A DNA stretch of 60,730 nucleotides, taken from an uncultured Oscillospiraceae bacterium (GTDB lineage: Bacteria; Bacillota; Clostridia; Oscillospirales; Acutalibacteraceae). Below, piece by piece: positions 8,096 to 16,769 of the stretch. Below the pieces are notes generated by a model. The model saw nothing but the letters and a program-made list of their open reading frames with translations, was not told where the DNA came from and ran no database searches. The DNA lies in the NCBI GenBank assembly GCA_900546265.1, contig URCA01000019.1, forward strand, positions 1 to 60,730, written 5' to 3'. Every line of letters starts with the position of its first letter. Within the stretch, counting starts at the first letter, position 1. The translations under genes and the position numbers were made by a program.

Positions 8096-8446
8096 CTAGG
8101 AGTCACCGTTGATGATCAAAGCCATAAATTCCAAATTGTCTTTCCCGGTGTTGGCCAGCCCGTGGCCGCTGCCCGAAGGGGTAAAGGTTACGTCGCCGGG
8201 CCCCACGTCCAGCATCGCACCGTTGTCGTTGTACCGGCCGGAGCCGGTCAGAATATAGTAGGTTTCGCTGTTGCCGTGATGCTCGTGATACCCCAAGGAA
8301 CAACCCGGTTCCAGGGTTACCCGGGCGAACAGTTTGACCTTGCCGTCCATCTCCTTGTCCCCCAGCAGGGGTTCGATAAGGACATGGCCGTCCCCGCCGC
8401 ATTTGTGTTCCGTCCGCTCCACGGTGCGCTCTTCCGGTTTTGTCAT
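8096..8446 (-). CDS. Small cupin-domain protein
   Basis: The 116-residue soluble protein is a single cupin beta-barrel. Cupin motif 1 is visible as GYHEHHGNSETYYILTG (His, His, Glu ligands) and motif 2 as PGDVTFTPSGSGHGLAN with its His, so a metal site is likely. Small stand-alone cupins include isomerases, dioxygenases and sensors, and nothing here selects one. ATG 8446 has AGGAGG 8 bases upstream. It is the last gene of the minus-strand operon, only 20 bases after the CinA-fusion stop, and precedes the bidirectional terminator. Confidence 0.85.
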   Translation of the reverse strand: MTKPEERTVERTEHKCGGDGHVLIEPLLGDKEMDGKVKLFARVTLEPGCSLGYHEHHGNSETYYILTGSGRYNDNGAMLDVGPGDVTFTPSGSGHGLANTGKDNLEFMALIINGDS

Positions 8447-8466
8447 GGGATCGTCCTCCTTGGCCG

Positions 8467-11400
8467 TCAGCCGTTCCAGCTGGGCTTGACCAGCTGGTGG
8501 CGGCTGGATTTGTTGATGCTGTAATAATGGGTGAGGATTTCGTCGTATGTCCAGCCGCGCATTTTCCCGCCGTCGGACACACGCAGTTCGTTGGCGTAGC
8601 CCATGGCGCCCGTCTGGCTCATGCCGCAGCCATGTCCCGCGCCCCACACCTGGAAGGTCACGGTCTCGTTATTATAGGCCTCCACCCGGAAACAGTGGGA
8701 CCAAAATCGCTGCCCGTTGAAATTGTCCAGCGCCTTGCGCACATCCTTGCCGGCCAGATAGCGCTTTTCGCTGCCGTTCATGCAATAAAACCCGCTGGTC
8801 TTGACATATTTGCCCGGCCCGCCGTCGTATTCCACCTGGAACCCGGCGTCATAGCCGACAGTGCCGCCGAACGCCTTCTGCATCTGCGCGTCAAAGTCGG
8901 AACGGGAAAGGCTGTACGTGGTGGAGACCAGGGAGGGATTGTTCGTGTATTTCTCGATATAGGTCTTGGTGTCATATGTACTCGCGACCGAGCGCAGGTA
9001 AGGCCGCGCTGAGACGAAGACGTTCTCCGAATTGGCCGTTACGCCGGGGGAGGAGGCGAAATACATGGCCTCAATCGGCGCTTTCGCCGGATCGGACTGC
9101 TTCGCATCGAGAATTTTAATCCCCAATACGTTACCCACGGCCTGATAAATCTTTTGATCGTTCTCGTTGCCGTCCACATCCAGAGAAACCGTGGAAAAAT
9201 TGAATGGATACGAATCCTTGCCAGATTTGGAGGCGTTGTAATTCAGCACGTAGGTGTAGGACGCCACCGTCTGGGCCTCCCAGGCGGCGGTGGAATTCAC
9301 AGCCGTCCGGGCATTGCCCATTTCCGCCTTGACGATGCGGGCCAGCGCCAGCTGCAGCTCTTTCTTCTGATTGGCCGGGTCGGTGCTGATGGTCAGCAAT
9401 TGATCGGCCTTGGCGTCGTATAAACGGAAATTTTTGATATAAACGCTTTCCGGCTCGACGGCGTCCCGTATGGTGGTTTCCGGGGGCTCGTCGCCGCTTG
9501 GCGGCGCCGAGGTGCTGCCGGTGGTCGTGGTGGTGACAGAGGCCCGGCTGGTGGTCGTGGTGGAACTGGACGTGGTGCCGTCCTGTGAACCGGTCGGTAC
9601 CGATGAGCCGGTGACCGTGGTGGATTCCCCGGTTTCGCCGGATACCCCCTCCGTGCCCGTCGTGCTGGCGCCTTCGGTGAGGGACGCGGCGGTGGATTGC
9701 GCGGTACGGGCGGTCGTTGTTACCGAAGGATTGGCTTTTCTCCATGCCTCCGGCATAATGACGTCGCTGTTTTTGGTCGTGGTCGTCAGATGGATCGCTT
9801 CATCCTCCCCATCCCGCAGCCTGCGGGCGGCCACCACGATCTCCGCGCCGGAAAACCTCATCTCTACATCCGCCGGAACAGAGAGGAACAATAGGGAATC
9901 GCCGGCTTCCACCTGTACGGGCGTGTCGTACAGGGAACGGTCGCGTGTTTCGGCCACAAACTTAAGAAAGGCCGCTTCGTCGGCAAAGGTCGTGCGGTTA
10001 TACGAGAAGGCCGTATCGTTCCGATCCAGCACCATGACGGCATAGGGGACCCACTTGCCGTTGGTGAACAGCGTGTTCATCTCCACCAAGGGGTGCTGAA
10101 TCAGAAAATCCAGTTCCCGATAGCGCACCACGTCGGAAAACATCTGTCCGTCCTGCAGGTTGTTGCCGTAAATGGTCAGCGTCCGGTTGACGGACTGCGC
10201 GTTGACCAAAGCGGCCGTGCTGTCGAAGTAAGGCACGCCGTAGGGGGAATAGCGCCGGTCGTAGTTGTGATCGCGGTAGAACTGGTTCCTCGTATCCTTC
10301 ATGACGGGATAGTTGACGTTGGTGCCGTCGATTTTTATCCAGCCGCCGATGTCCTTGTTCCGGTCGTACAGTCCATAGAAGCGGGAGAGCATGCCCTCCG
10401 GATATTTCTTGCTCGACAGAACGTCGGGGGGGAGGGAGCCCGGATCGTTCCCGTAAATCTTCAGGATTTCACCGAACAGCGCCCGGTTGCTCACCGGCAT
10501 AAGCACGAACTGATTGATCAGCAGCCCGCCCGTCACCAGCACGGCCAGAACCGCCACCCAGGCGACGATTTTCCATACTCGTTCCTTAAGAGAATCCCCT
10601 TTCCAAGGGAAAATGGTGGCCAAAAACCGCCGCTGCTTGCCGGATTTGGGGGCGACGGGGATTTGCGGGGCTGCCTCCTTTGGCTCCTCCAGGGTTTCGC
10701 CGCCCGCCATGACGGCGGGAAGCGCTTCTAAATAGCGGCGGGTGAGATCCAGCGCGTGGGAGGTGGCGATGTACCGGACGTATTCCCGCTCGCCGCCCGA
10801 ATGCCCGGCCACGATTTTTTTCACCCAGGTGCGCTTTTCATCCGCCAGGGCAATAAACACGGTACCCACCGGCTTGCCCTCGCTGGTTTCCGGCCCGGCG
10901 ACCCCGGTGATACCGATGCCCAGGTCGGCCTGGCCCACCCGCCGGGCGCCGACGGCCATGGCGCTGGCCACCTCGGCGCTGACGGCCCCGTATTTCTCCA
11001 GCAGCTCCTCGGGCACGCCGAGAACCTGATGCTTGATTTCCTTGGAATAGGCGGCGATGCCGCATTCAAAGACAGAAGAAACCCCCGACACCTCGGTCAG
11101 ACGCCCCGACAGCATACCGGCGGTGCAGGACTCGGCCGTGGCGATTTTCTTGCCCTTTTCCTTTAAAAGAGTGACCACCGCTTTCTGCAGGCTGCCGCTG
11201 TCCACCCCGTAGACAGCAGCCCCGAGCCTCTTGCGGATTTCCTCCACAATGGGGGCGCAGAGCGTCCTGGCCGTTTCGGTGTCCGCGGCGCGGGCCGTCA
11301 CCCGCAGCGTGACCTCTCCGTCCTTGGCATAGGGCGCGACGGTGGGGTTGGCCTCCGACAGCAGGTCGGCCAGCCGCTCCGCCACCGTGGATTCCGGTAT

Positions 11401-11955
11401 GCCGAACACACCCACGGTTTGGGAAAAGATGGTGCCGCCCGAAAACTTGGACAAATAGGGCGCTACCTTATCGTTGAACATGGGGATGAGCTCCGCCGGC
11501 GGACCGGGCAGCAGGATGACCACGTGGCCGTCCCGCTCGATGGCGCAGCCGGGCGCGGTGCCGTGATCGTTGGGAAAGACGACGCATCCTTCGGGCAGCA
11601 TGGCCTGCTTCTTGTTGCTGGGGCTTAGCTCCCGCCCGGTGTTGGCAAAGTATTCCTGGATGCGCGCCCAGCTCTCCTCGTGCAGCATCAGCGGAATATC
11701 CAGCACCTCGCAGACGGTTTCCCGGGTCAGATCGTCCGGCGTGGGCCCCAGCCCTCCGGTAATCACCACCATGTCGCTGCGGCTCAGCGCCAGAGACAAC
11801 ACCTGCTTAAGGCGGGCGTTGTTGTCGCCCACCGTGGATTGATACAGCAGCTGTATCCCATACGCGGCCAGCTCCCGGGACAGAAACTGGCTGTTCGAAT
11901 TGAGAATATCCCCGAGCAGCAGTTCCGTGCCCACTGTGAGTATTTCAGCGTTCAT
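8467..11955 (-). CDS. cinA: CinA fused to a membrane-anchored pseudo-sortase B and a SpoIID/LytB domain
   Basis: One open frame encodes 1162 residues; CinA alone is about 410. Residues 1-165 are the MoCF-like domain (GGLGPTPDDLTRE), and 250-410 are the PncC NMN-amidohydrolase domain (TAESCTAG, TGVAGP). A basic/proline linker leads to one membrane helix (461-485). Residues 493-713 resemble a class B sortase, but the catalytic positions read Asn598 for His, Pro694 for Cys and probably Ala704 for Arg. A Thr/Ser-rich spacer (741-828) follows, then a SpoIID/LytB domain (836-1150) with Glu878 in the VKAEM motif and GHGCGMSQ. The N-terminus should be cytoplasmic and the rest outside. ATG 11955 has GGAGG 7 bases upstream and overlaps no other gene. 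No ribosome site supports an internal restart. Two split genes or an assembly error are alternatives but are not indicated. Confidence 0.88.
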   Translation of the reverse strand: MNAEILTVGTELLLGDILNSNSQFLSRELAAYGIQLLYQSTVGDNNARLKQVLSLALSRSDMVVITGGLGPTPDDLTRETVCEVLDIPLMLHEESWARIQEYFANTGRELSPSNKKQAMLPEGCVVFPNDHGTAPGCAIERDGHVVILLPGPPAELIPMFNDKVAPYLSKFSGGTIFSQTVGVFGIPESTVAERLADLLSEANPTVAPYAKDGEVTLRVTARAADTETARTLCAPIVEEIRKRLGAAVYGVDSGSLQKAVVTLLKEKGKKIATAESCTAGMLSGRLTEVSGVSSVFECGIAAYSKEIKHQVLGVPEELLEKYGAVSAEVASAMAVGARRVGQADLGIGITGVAGPETSEGKPVGTVFIALADEKRTWVKKIVAGHSGGEREYVRYIATSHALDLTRRYLEALPAVMAGGETLEEPKEAAPQIPVAPKSGKQRRFLATIFPWKGDSLKERVWKIVAWVAVLAVLVTGGLLINQFVLMPVSNRALFGEILKIYGNDPGSLPPDVLSSKKYPEGMLSRFYGLYDRNKDIGGWIKIDGTNVNYPVMKDTRNQFYRDHNYDRRYSPYGVPYFDSTAALVNAQSVNRTLTIYGNNLQDGQMFSDVVRYRELDFLIQHPLVEMNTLFTNGKWVPYAVMVLDRNDTAFSYNRTTFADEAAFLKFVAETRDRSLYDTPVQVEAGDSLLFLSVPADVEMRFSGAEIVVAARRLRDGEDEAIHLTTTTKNSDVIMPEAWRKANPSVTTTARTAQSTAASLTEGASTTGTEGVSGETGESTTVTGSSVPTGSQDGTTSSSTTTTSRASVTTTTTGSTSAPPSGDEPPETTIRDAVEPESVYIKNFRLYDAKADQLLTISTDPANQKKELQLALARIVKAEMGNARTAVNSTAAWEAQTVASYTYVLNYNASKSGKDSYPFNFSTVSLDVDGNENDQKIYQAVGNVLGIKILDAKQSDPAKAPIEAMYFASSPGVTANSENVFVSARPYLRSVASTYDTKTYIEKYTNNPSLVSTTYSLSRSDFDAQMQKAFGGTVGYDAGFQVEYDGGPGKYVKTSGFYCMNGSEKRYLAGKDVRKALDNFNGQRFWSHCFRVEAYNNETVTFQVWGAGHGCGMSQTGAMGYANELRVSDGGKMRGWTYDEILTHYYSINKSSRHQLVKPSWNG

Positions 11956-11987
11956 AATGACCTCCAAGCGTTGCTGTCCGAAAAGTC

Positions 11988-13166
11988 TTAGGAAATGCTG
12001 CGGCGGCGGACACCCGCCAGCGCTTCGGCCATCAGGGCGTCGATGTCCAGCGCCTTTTCCGCTTCCTCCACCATGGCCAGCTTGGGCCGGGTACGGGGAT
12101 GGCGGGGGGTGAACACCGTGCAGCAGTCCTCATAGGGCTGGATCGATATATCAAAGGTGTCGATACGGCGGGCAATGGCGATGATTTCATCCTTATCCAT
12201 GCCGATGACCGGCCGGAACACCGGCATGTCGGCCACCGCGTCGGTGCAGGCCAGGGCCGGAATGGTCTGACTGGCCACCTGCCCCACGCTTTCGCCGGTA
12301 ATCAGGGCGCCGCATTGCTCCGTCTTGGCGATGGAAGCGGCCAGCCGCATCATGAACCGGCGCATGATCAGCGTAAAAAGCTCTTCCGGGCAGCTGCGCT
12401 GGATTTCCTCTTGGATGTGGGTGAAGGGGACGATGTGCAGCTCCATCCGCCCCGCGTACCGGGCCACCTGCTCAAGAAGGGAGACCACCTTCATCTCCGC
12501 CCGCTCGCTGGTATAGGGCGGGGAGGCGAAATGCACGCAGGTCAGCTCGATGCCCCGCTTGGCCATCATGTAACCGGCTACGGGGGAATCGATGCCCCCT
12601 GAGATCAGCAGGGCCGCCCGTCCGCCGGTGCCCACCGGCATGCCGCCCGCGCCGGGCAGCTGCGCCGCGTGAACATAGGCGCCGAAATCGCGGATTTCCA
12701 CCATTACCACCACGTCGGGCTGATGGACGTCCACCCGCAGATGGGGATAAGCCTCCAGCAGACAGCCGCCCACGTCGGCGCAGATATCGGGGGATTTCAG
12801 CGGAAACTCCTTGTCGCTGCGCCGCGCCTCCACCTTGAAGGTGCGGGCCTGTGTCAGCGCCGGCTTCAGATAAGACGCCGCCGCCTCGCGGATGGCCTCC
12901 ATCTCCTTGGGCACCATGCGGGCGCGGGAAAAAGCGGAAAGACCGAACACCCGGGATACCCGATCGCAGGCCTCGTCCAGGTCGGCCGCGTCGTCCTGCG
13001 GCTCGATATAAATGGTGGATTGGGCCTTGCGCAGATGAAAGTGGCCCAGCGGGGTCAGCCGCCGGCGCAGGTTCTTCATCAGCACCGCCTCGAAGGTGCC
13101 GCGGTTCAGCCCCTTCAGAGCCAGCTCGCCGCATTTGATCAATAGGATTTCATTACAGTCTGCCAT
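11988..13166 (-). CDS. thiI: tRNA 4-thiouridine synthase ThiI
   Basis: ThiI adenylates U8 of tRNA and transfers sulfur from a cysteine desulfurase persulfide to give 4-thiouridine. The 392-residue protein has an N-terminal ferredoxin-like/THUMP region (about 1-165) and a PP-loop ATPase domain with SGGIDSPVAG at about 190-199. The conserved C-terminal DCCTVFTPRHP segment supplies a catalytic cysteine. The separate rhodanese domain of the enterobacterial enzyme is absent, as is usual in Firmicutes. The sulfur donor is most likely the desulfurase encoded two genes upstream in the operon. A sortase gene sits between them. Confidence 0.95.
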   Translation of the reverse strand: MADCNEILLIKCGELALKGLNRGTFEAVLMKNLRRRLTPLGHFHLRKAQSTIYIEPQDDAADLDEACDRVSRVFGLSAFSRARMVPKEMEAIREAAASYLKPALTQARTFKVEARRSDKEFPLKSPDICADVGGCLLEAYPHLRVDVHQPDVVVMVEIRDFGAYVHAAQLPGAGGMPVGTGGRAALLISGGIDSPVAGYMMAKRGIELTCVHFASPPYTSERAEMKVVSLLEQVARYAGRMELHIVPFTHIQEEIQRSCPEELFTLIMRRFMMRLAASIAKTEQCGALITGESVGQVASQTIPALACTDAVADMPVFRPVIGMDKDEIIAIARRIDTFDISIQPYEDCCTVFTPRHPRTRPKLAMVEEAEKALDIDALMAEALAGVRRRSIS

Positions 13167-13208
13167 GCATCGTTACATCCGTTTCTTTTGTGTTTTCATG
13201 CCGCCGCA

Positions 13209-14813
13209 TCATGCCGCCGGCGTTTCTTCTGTGGGGTCGGTGCTCGGTTTCGTCGTCGCGTCGGTCGGCTCGGTAGGTTCCGTCGGCGGATCGGTAGGCG
13301 CTTCGCTCGTCGGTTCCGTCGGCGCCTCGGTGTCCCCGCTGGAGGGGGTCTCGGAGGATGGCGTTCCCGTCGTGGTCGTGGTGGTCGGGGCCGTCGTTGG
13401 CGGCGGCGTGTTGCCGGACGTGGTGCCCGGCGTCACCGGCGTTGTGGTGGTGGGCTTGGTGGTCGACTCACCCAGCGTCGTGCCGGTGCTCCCCTCGGTG
13501 GGGGTGGTGCTTGCGGTGGTGCCCGCCGGCAGAGTGCCGGTGCCGCCGCTCGAGGTGGTGGTGACGTTCACGGTGGGGATCACATAACTGGGATCCGTAT
13601 AGAAGGGATGAGGATCCTGCTTTTGATTGAGATACCATTGATAAGGCATGATCGCGTCGTCATTTTTCACGATGCGGGAGGTGTCCACGGTGTTGGCCTC
13701 CCCGTCCCGCACCCGGCGGGCCACCACGGCCAGACGGCCGTCGTCCAGCACGCTTTTGTTGGTGCAGGTGGAGAGAATGAGCAGATCGTCGTCCGCCGTC
13801 ACGTCCACGCTGTTATAGTCGTAAATCGAATGAGCCCGCAGCTCGTTGACAAAATTGAGGAAATCCGCGTCCCCGGAAAAATCGGTGCGCAGATAGTTGA
13901 AGCGGTACCGGCTCTCCTTCTCGGCGTTGTCAATCATGACCACGGCGAATACCTTGTACTCGTTGCGATGGTACAGCGTATTCATGGTGATAAGCGGCGC
14001 GGAGCGCACGTTGTAGACGCTGTTGAGAAATTTGTTGATGCCGGAGAACATCTGCCCGCTGGCCATATTATGCCCATAAATGATGGAAACTTTGTTATGA
14101 GAAGCAGGCGTATCGATTACGTTGCGCTTGTCAAAGAACAGCGCGCCGTTTTTGTTGTTGTTCCCGTAAAAATCCTTGGTCAGATATTTGTCGTTATCCC
14201 CGGAATACAGGATGGGATAGCTGATTTTCAGAAAATCGTTTTTCGCGTTGGAGTTGTACTTGATCCACCCCCGCAGCTCAGTGTTGATGGGGTATATGTT
14301 CTTGAACGCGTCGTCGATGCCCTCGGGGAAGGGGAAGTCCTTGTATTTGTCCAGCACTGCCGCCGGGTTGTTGGGATCGTACATCTCGTCCAGGGTGCTG
14401 TACAGCCGGTCGTTGTTGGCCGGCACAATGACCATGTCGTACACGATGTAGGACACCGAGCCGATGAGCACCAGCAGCGCGATGAGAAACACGCACTTGC
14501 GCACGATTTCCAGAGGCGCGTCCCCTTTTTTCGGCACCACATTGCCCAGCATATCGAGCAGAACGTCGGTGAATTTCCGCTGGGGCGCCGCCGCTTCCTC
14601 GCCGGCTTCCGGCGACTCGAACACCAGCGCGTAGGCCCCCGGGGCATCGTCCTCCGGCGGCGCGGCGGGATTCTCCACCTCAGCTGCGGCCTTGTCTACC
14701 TCGGCGCTTTTCCCGCCGCTCTGGTAGTCTTTCATCAGCCGGAGCACCTCCAGCTCGTTGGCCATATCGTCATCCATGGGCGGCAGGCCGCCCGGTTTTC
14801 TGTCCTTTTCCAT
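13209..14813 (-). CDS. Class B sortase with Thr/Pro-rich C-terminal tail
   Basis: Sortases are membrane transpeptidases that anchor surface proteins to peptidoglycan or build pili. The 534-residue protein has a cytoplasmic N-terminus of about 100 residues and one membrane helix (about 103-128). The catalytic domain spans about 135-372. His248 (IIYGHNMASGQMF), Cys350 (LILSTC) and Arg360 (DDGRLAVV) are all in place. Residues about 417-534 are a Thr/Pro/Glu repeat-like tail, unusual after a sortase domain and perhaps glycosylated or wall-spanning. No LPXTG-type substrate is obvious nearby. It lies between the desulfurase gene (28 bases) and thiI (42 bases), and is a paralogue of the pseudo-sortase region in the CinA fusion. 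Confidence 0.9.
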   Translation of the reverse strand: MEKDRKPGGLPPMDDDMANELEVLRLMKDYQSGGKSAEVDKAAAEVENPAAPPEDDAPGAYALVFESPEAGEEAAAPQRKFTDVLLDMLGNVVPKKGDAPLEIVRKCVFLIALLVLIGSVSYIVYDMVIVPANNDRLYSTLDEMYDPNNPAAVLDKYKDFPFPEGIDDAFKNIYPINTELRGWIKYNSNAKNDFLKISYPILYSGDNDKYLTKDFYGNNNKNGALFFDKRNVIDTPASHNKVSIIYGHNMASGQMFSGINKFLNSVYNVRSAPLITMNTLYHRNEYKVFAVVMIDNAEKESRYRFNYLRTDFSGDADFLNFVNELRAHSIYDYNSVDVTADDDLLILSTCTNKSVLDDGRLAVVARRVRDGEANTVDTSRIVKNDDAIMPYQWYLNQKQDPHPFYTDPSYVIPTVNVTTTSSGGTGTLPAGTTASTTPTEGSTGTTLGESTTKPTTTTPVTPGTTSGNTPPPTTAPTTTTTTGTPSSETPSSGDTEAPTEPTSEAPTDPPTEPTEPTDATTKPSTDPTEETPAA

Positions 14814-14841
14814 TGGGTACCTCCATTGTCAGGAATGGCCT

Positions 14842-15981
14842 TCAGCGGCCTTTACGCGCCAGAGAGGCCATGGCCTCCTCCAGGGCGTCGAGAAACTGGC
14901 GGATGTCCTGCTCCGTGTTTTCATAGCAGAAACTCAGGCGCAGGGCGCTGTCGATTTCCGGGGACGGCAGCCCCATGGCGGTCAGCACGGGGCTTTTGCG
15001 CCCCTTGGAGCAGGCGGAGCCGCTGGATACGGACACCCCCCGCTCGGCGAGAAAATGCAGCAGCGTTTCGCTGCGCAGGCCGGGAACGGAAAGATGCACA
15101 ATGTAGGGAACCCCTCCCTCGGGCAGATGGAACCGGATGTCGTCCCGTCCGCCGAGTTCGCGGAGCAGCAGAGCGCGCAGCGCCTCGTAGTGCCGCCGCT
15201 GATCCTCGAAGGGGGGCAGCGCGGCGGCCGCGGCGCCGAAGGCGGCGATGAGCGGCACCGGCTCGGTGCCGGAGCGCAGCCCTTTTTCCTGCCCGCCGCC
15301 CAGCGCCCGGGGGACCACCCGCACGCCCTTGCGCAGATACAGGGCACCCACCCCCTTGGGGGCGTGCAGCTTGTGTCCGCTGACCGACAGGGCGTCTACA
15401 CCCATCTTCTCGGGGAATACCGGGATTTTTCCGGCGGCCTGCACCGCGTCGCAGTGGATAAGCGCCTGGGGCGCGCGGCGCCGGATAAGCGGCGCCGCCT
15501 CCTCGACGGGGAACCGCGCGCCGGTTTCGTTGTTGACCAGCATGATGCTGACCAGAATGGTGTCCTCCCGGCAGGCCGCGGCAATTTGCTCCGCCGTCAG
15601 GCGTCCCTGTTCATCGGGAACCAGCCGGTCGACCTGCGCGCCTTCCTTTTCCAGCGCGTCGAAAGCGGCGGCGACGGAGGGGTGCTCGACGGCGGTGGTG
15701 ACCGCGTGGCCGCCCCGCCGCTTGCGCGCGGCCCAGCCGCCCAGAATTGCCAGGTTGTTTGCTTCGGTGCCGCCGGAGGTGAAGATCAGCGTGTCCGGCG
15801 GGCAACCCAGCAGCTTGGCGACCGCCCGCCTGGCCGCCGTCAGTTCCTGCTCCGCTGCAAAGCCGACGGTGTGCAGGGAGGAAGGGTTGCCGTAGCAGCC
15901 GGTCATCATTTCATACGCCTTGTCGGCCGCCTGTTTGCAGACGGCGGTGGTGGCGCTGTTGTCCAAATAGGCTTGCTTCAC
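14842..15981 (-). CDS. PLP-dependent cysteine desulfurase (NifS/IscS family)
   Basis: The enzyme removes sulfur from cysteine as an enzyme-bound persulfide, giving alanine. The 379-residue protein begins with the family YLDNSATT block and has the PLP lysine in SGHKLHAPKG. The catalytic cysteine lies in a short loop, SSGSACSKG, as in NifS/IscS rather than SufS. The start is set at GTG 15981, just before QAYLDNSA, because the longer frame adds about 44 residues the family lacks; no clear ribosome site decides this. It is the first gene of the operon, and the partner in this context is ThiI, for tRNA thiolation. Confidence 0.93.
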   Translation of the reverse strand: MKQAYLDNSATTAVCKQAADKAYEMMTGCYGNPSSLHTVGFAAEQELTAARRAVAKLLGCPPDTLIFTSGGTEANNLAILGGWAARKRRGGHAVTTAVEHPSVAAAFDALEKEGAQVDRLVPDEQGRLTAEQIAAACREDTILVSIMLVNNETGARFPVEEAAPLIRRRAPQALIHCDAVQAAGKIPVFPEKMGVDALSVSGHKLHAPKGVGALYLRKGVRVVPRALGGGQEKGLRSGTEPVPLIAAFGAAAAALPPFEDQRRHYEALRALLLRELGGRDDIRFHLPEGGVPYIVHLSVPGLRSETLLHFLAERGVSVSSGSACSKGRKSPVLTAMGLPSPEIDSALRLSFCYENTEQDIRQFLDALEEAMASLARKGR

Positions 15982-16084
15982 GAATTTAACCACCCAGTCT
16001 GTAAGGGGAGGAGCCGCCGGGTGCCGCCGGACGAACGCGCGTCCCGCTTTCCCACAAGAAGCCCCCACCCCGTATTGACATCTT

Positions 16085-16113
16085 ATTATATAACAAAACG
16101 CTCCGGGATACAA
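16085..16113 (-). promoter_or_regulatory. Promoter of the desulfurase-sortase-thiI-cinA operon
   Basis: Minus strand TTGTAT (16113-16108) and TATAAT (16090-16085) are separated by 17 bases, leaving a leader of about 100 bases before GTG 15981. Confidence 0.7.
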
Positions 16114-16223
16114 CCTCTTGTTTTTAGGGAATTTGCGTCGGACACCCCAAACGCACGGTTTTTTGCCGGCGGAAAGACGAAGATAACAAGATTGTCATTT
16201 TTACAGCCCGGAGGTTTCAAAAG

Positions 16224-16255
16224 TGTAATCAGTTTGTAATCAAAAACGGTATAAT
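16224..16255 (+). promoter_or_regulatory. TATAAT promoter preceded by 11-base-period direct repeats
   Basis: TGTAATCA occurs at 16224-16231 and again at 16235-16242, 11 bases apart, just upstream of TATAAT at 16250-16255. There is no good -35 hexamer at the usual distance. Direct repeats one helical turn apart in the -35 region are typical of OmpR/PhoB-type response-regulator-activated promoters, so activation of the small surface protein gene is suggested (inference). Confidence 0.5.
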
Positions 16256-16342
16256 TCCCGCGAAAAATCCAATACAATAAAAGCATGGAAAAACACAAAC
16301 ACAGCCGCCGGGCGGCCGCATAACAGGAAGGATGTGACCTCT

Positions 16343-16723
16343 GTGAAAAAGAAGATGGGACGAATCGGTGTCGTGACGCTGCTGCTAGTGCTGCTGACTG
16401 CCTTTATGGGGGTCATGGCCAGCGCGGAGGAAGGCGGCTATTGGACCGAACAGCTGGACGAGGAAGGCCGCGTCGTGCGGATTTTTACGTATACCGAGCC
16501 GGTAGACATCACTGAGAATGAAGGCGAGCCCATGGACGACGCCGATTATGCCGCCCCCGAGGAGCCGGCCGCCGAGATGGTGCAGGCTCCCGTCTATCTG
16601 GCGGGCGCGGACGCCGCCCCGGCTCCCGCCGCCGAGCAGACGACCGGCATTACCGCCGGCATGGTCGTCGTCGGCATGGTGACGCTGGCCGGTCTGGCCT
16701 TCGCTCTGTATAAAGCCATTTAA
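16343..16723 (+). CDS. Small exported protein with N-terminal signal and C-terminal membrane segment
   Basis: The 126-residue protein starts at GTG 16343 (AGGAAGGA is 10 bases upstream; GTG 16334 is too close to it). A basic N-terminus and hydrophobic core (about 8-25) end in ASAEE, which looks like a signal peptidase site. The middle is acidic and rich in Ala, Pro and Glu. The C-terminus carries a hydrophobic segment (about 101-122) preceded by EQTTG and followed by a single Lys. This layout recalls sortase substrates, but no canonical LPXTG or NPQTN motif or strongly basic tail is present. It is divergent from the sortase operon. I do not recognise the family. Confidence 0.7.
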   Translation: MKKKMGRIGVVTLLLVLLTAFMGVMASAEEGGYWTEQLDEEGRVVRIFTYTEPVDITENEGEPMDDADYAAPEEPAAEMVQAPVYLAGADAAPAPAAEQTTGITAGMVVVGMVTLAGLAFALYKAI

Positions 16724-16769
16724 CAGCGGCATTGCCGGATTCTCGCGGACGTGAAAGGATGTGACGGAT

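Noticed and set aside
10650..10740. Internal start that would split the CinA fusion (Met416, in AVMAGG)
   Set aside because: No Shine-Dalgarno sequence precedes it, the frame is continuous, and there is no stop between CinA and the membrane helix.
13188..15251. 687-codon plus-strand frame across the sortase and desulfurase genes
   Set aside because: The Arg/Gly/His-rich product is the complement of the Thr/Pro-rich sortase tail and catalytic domains; no start signal.
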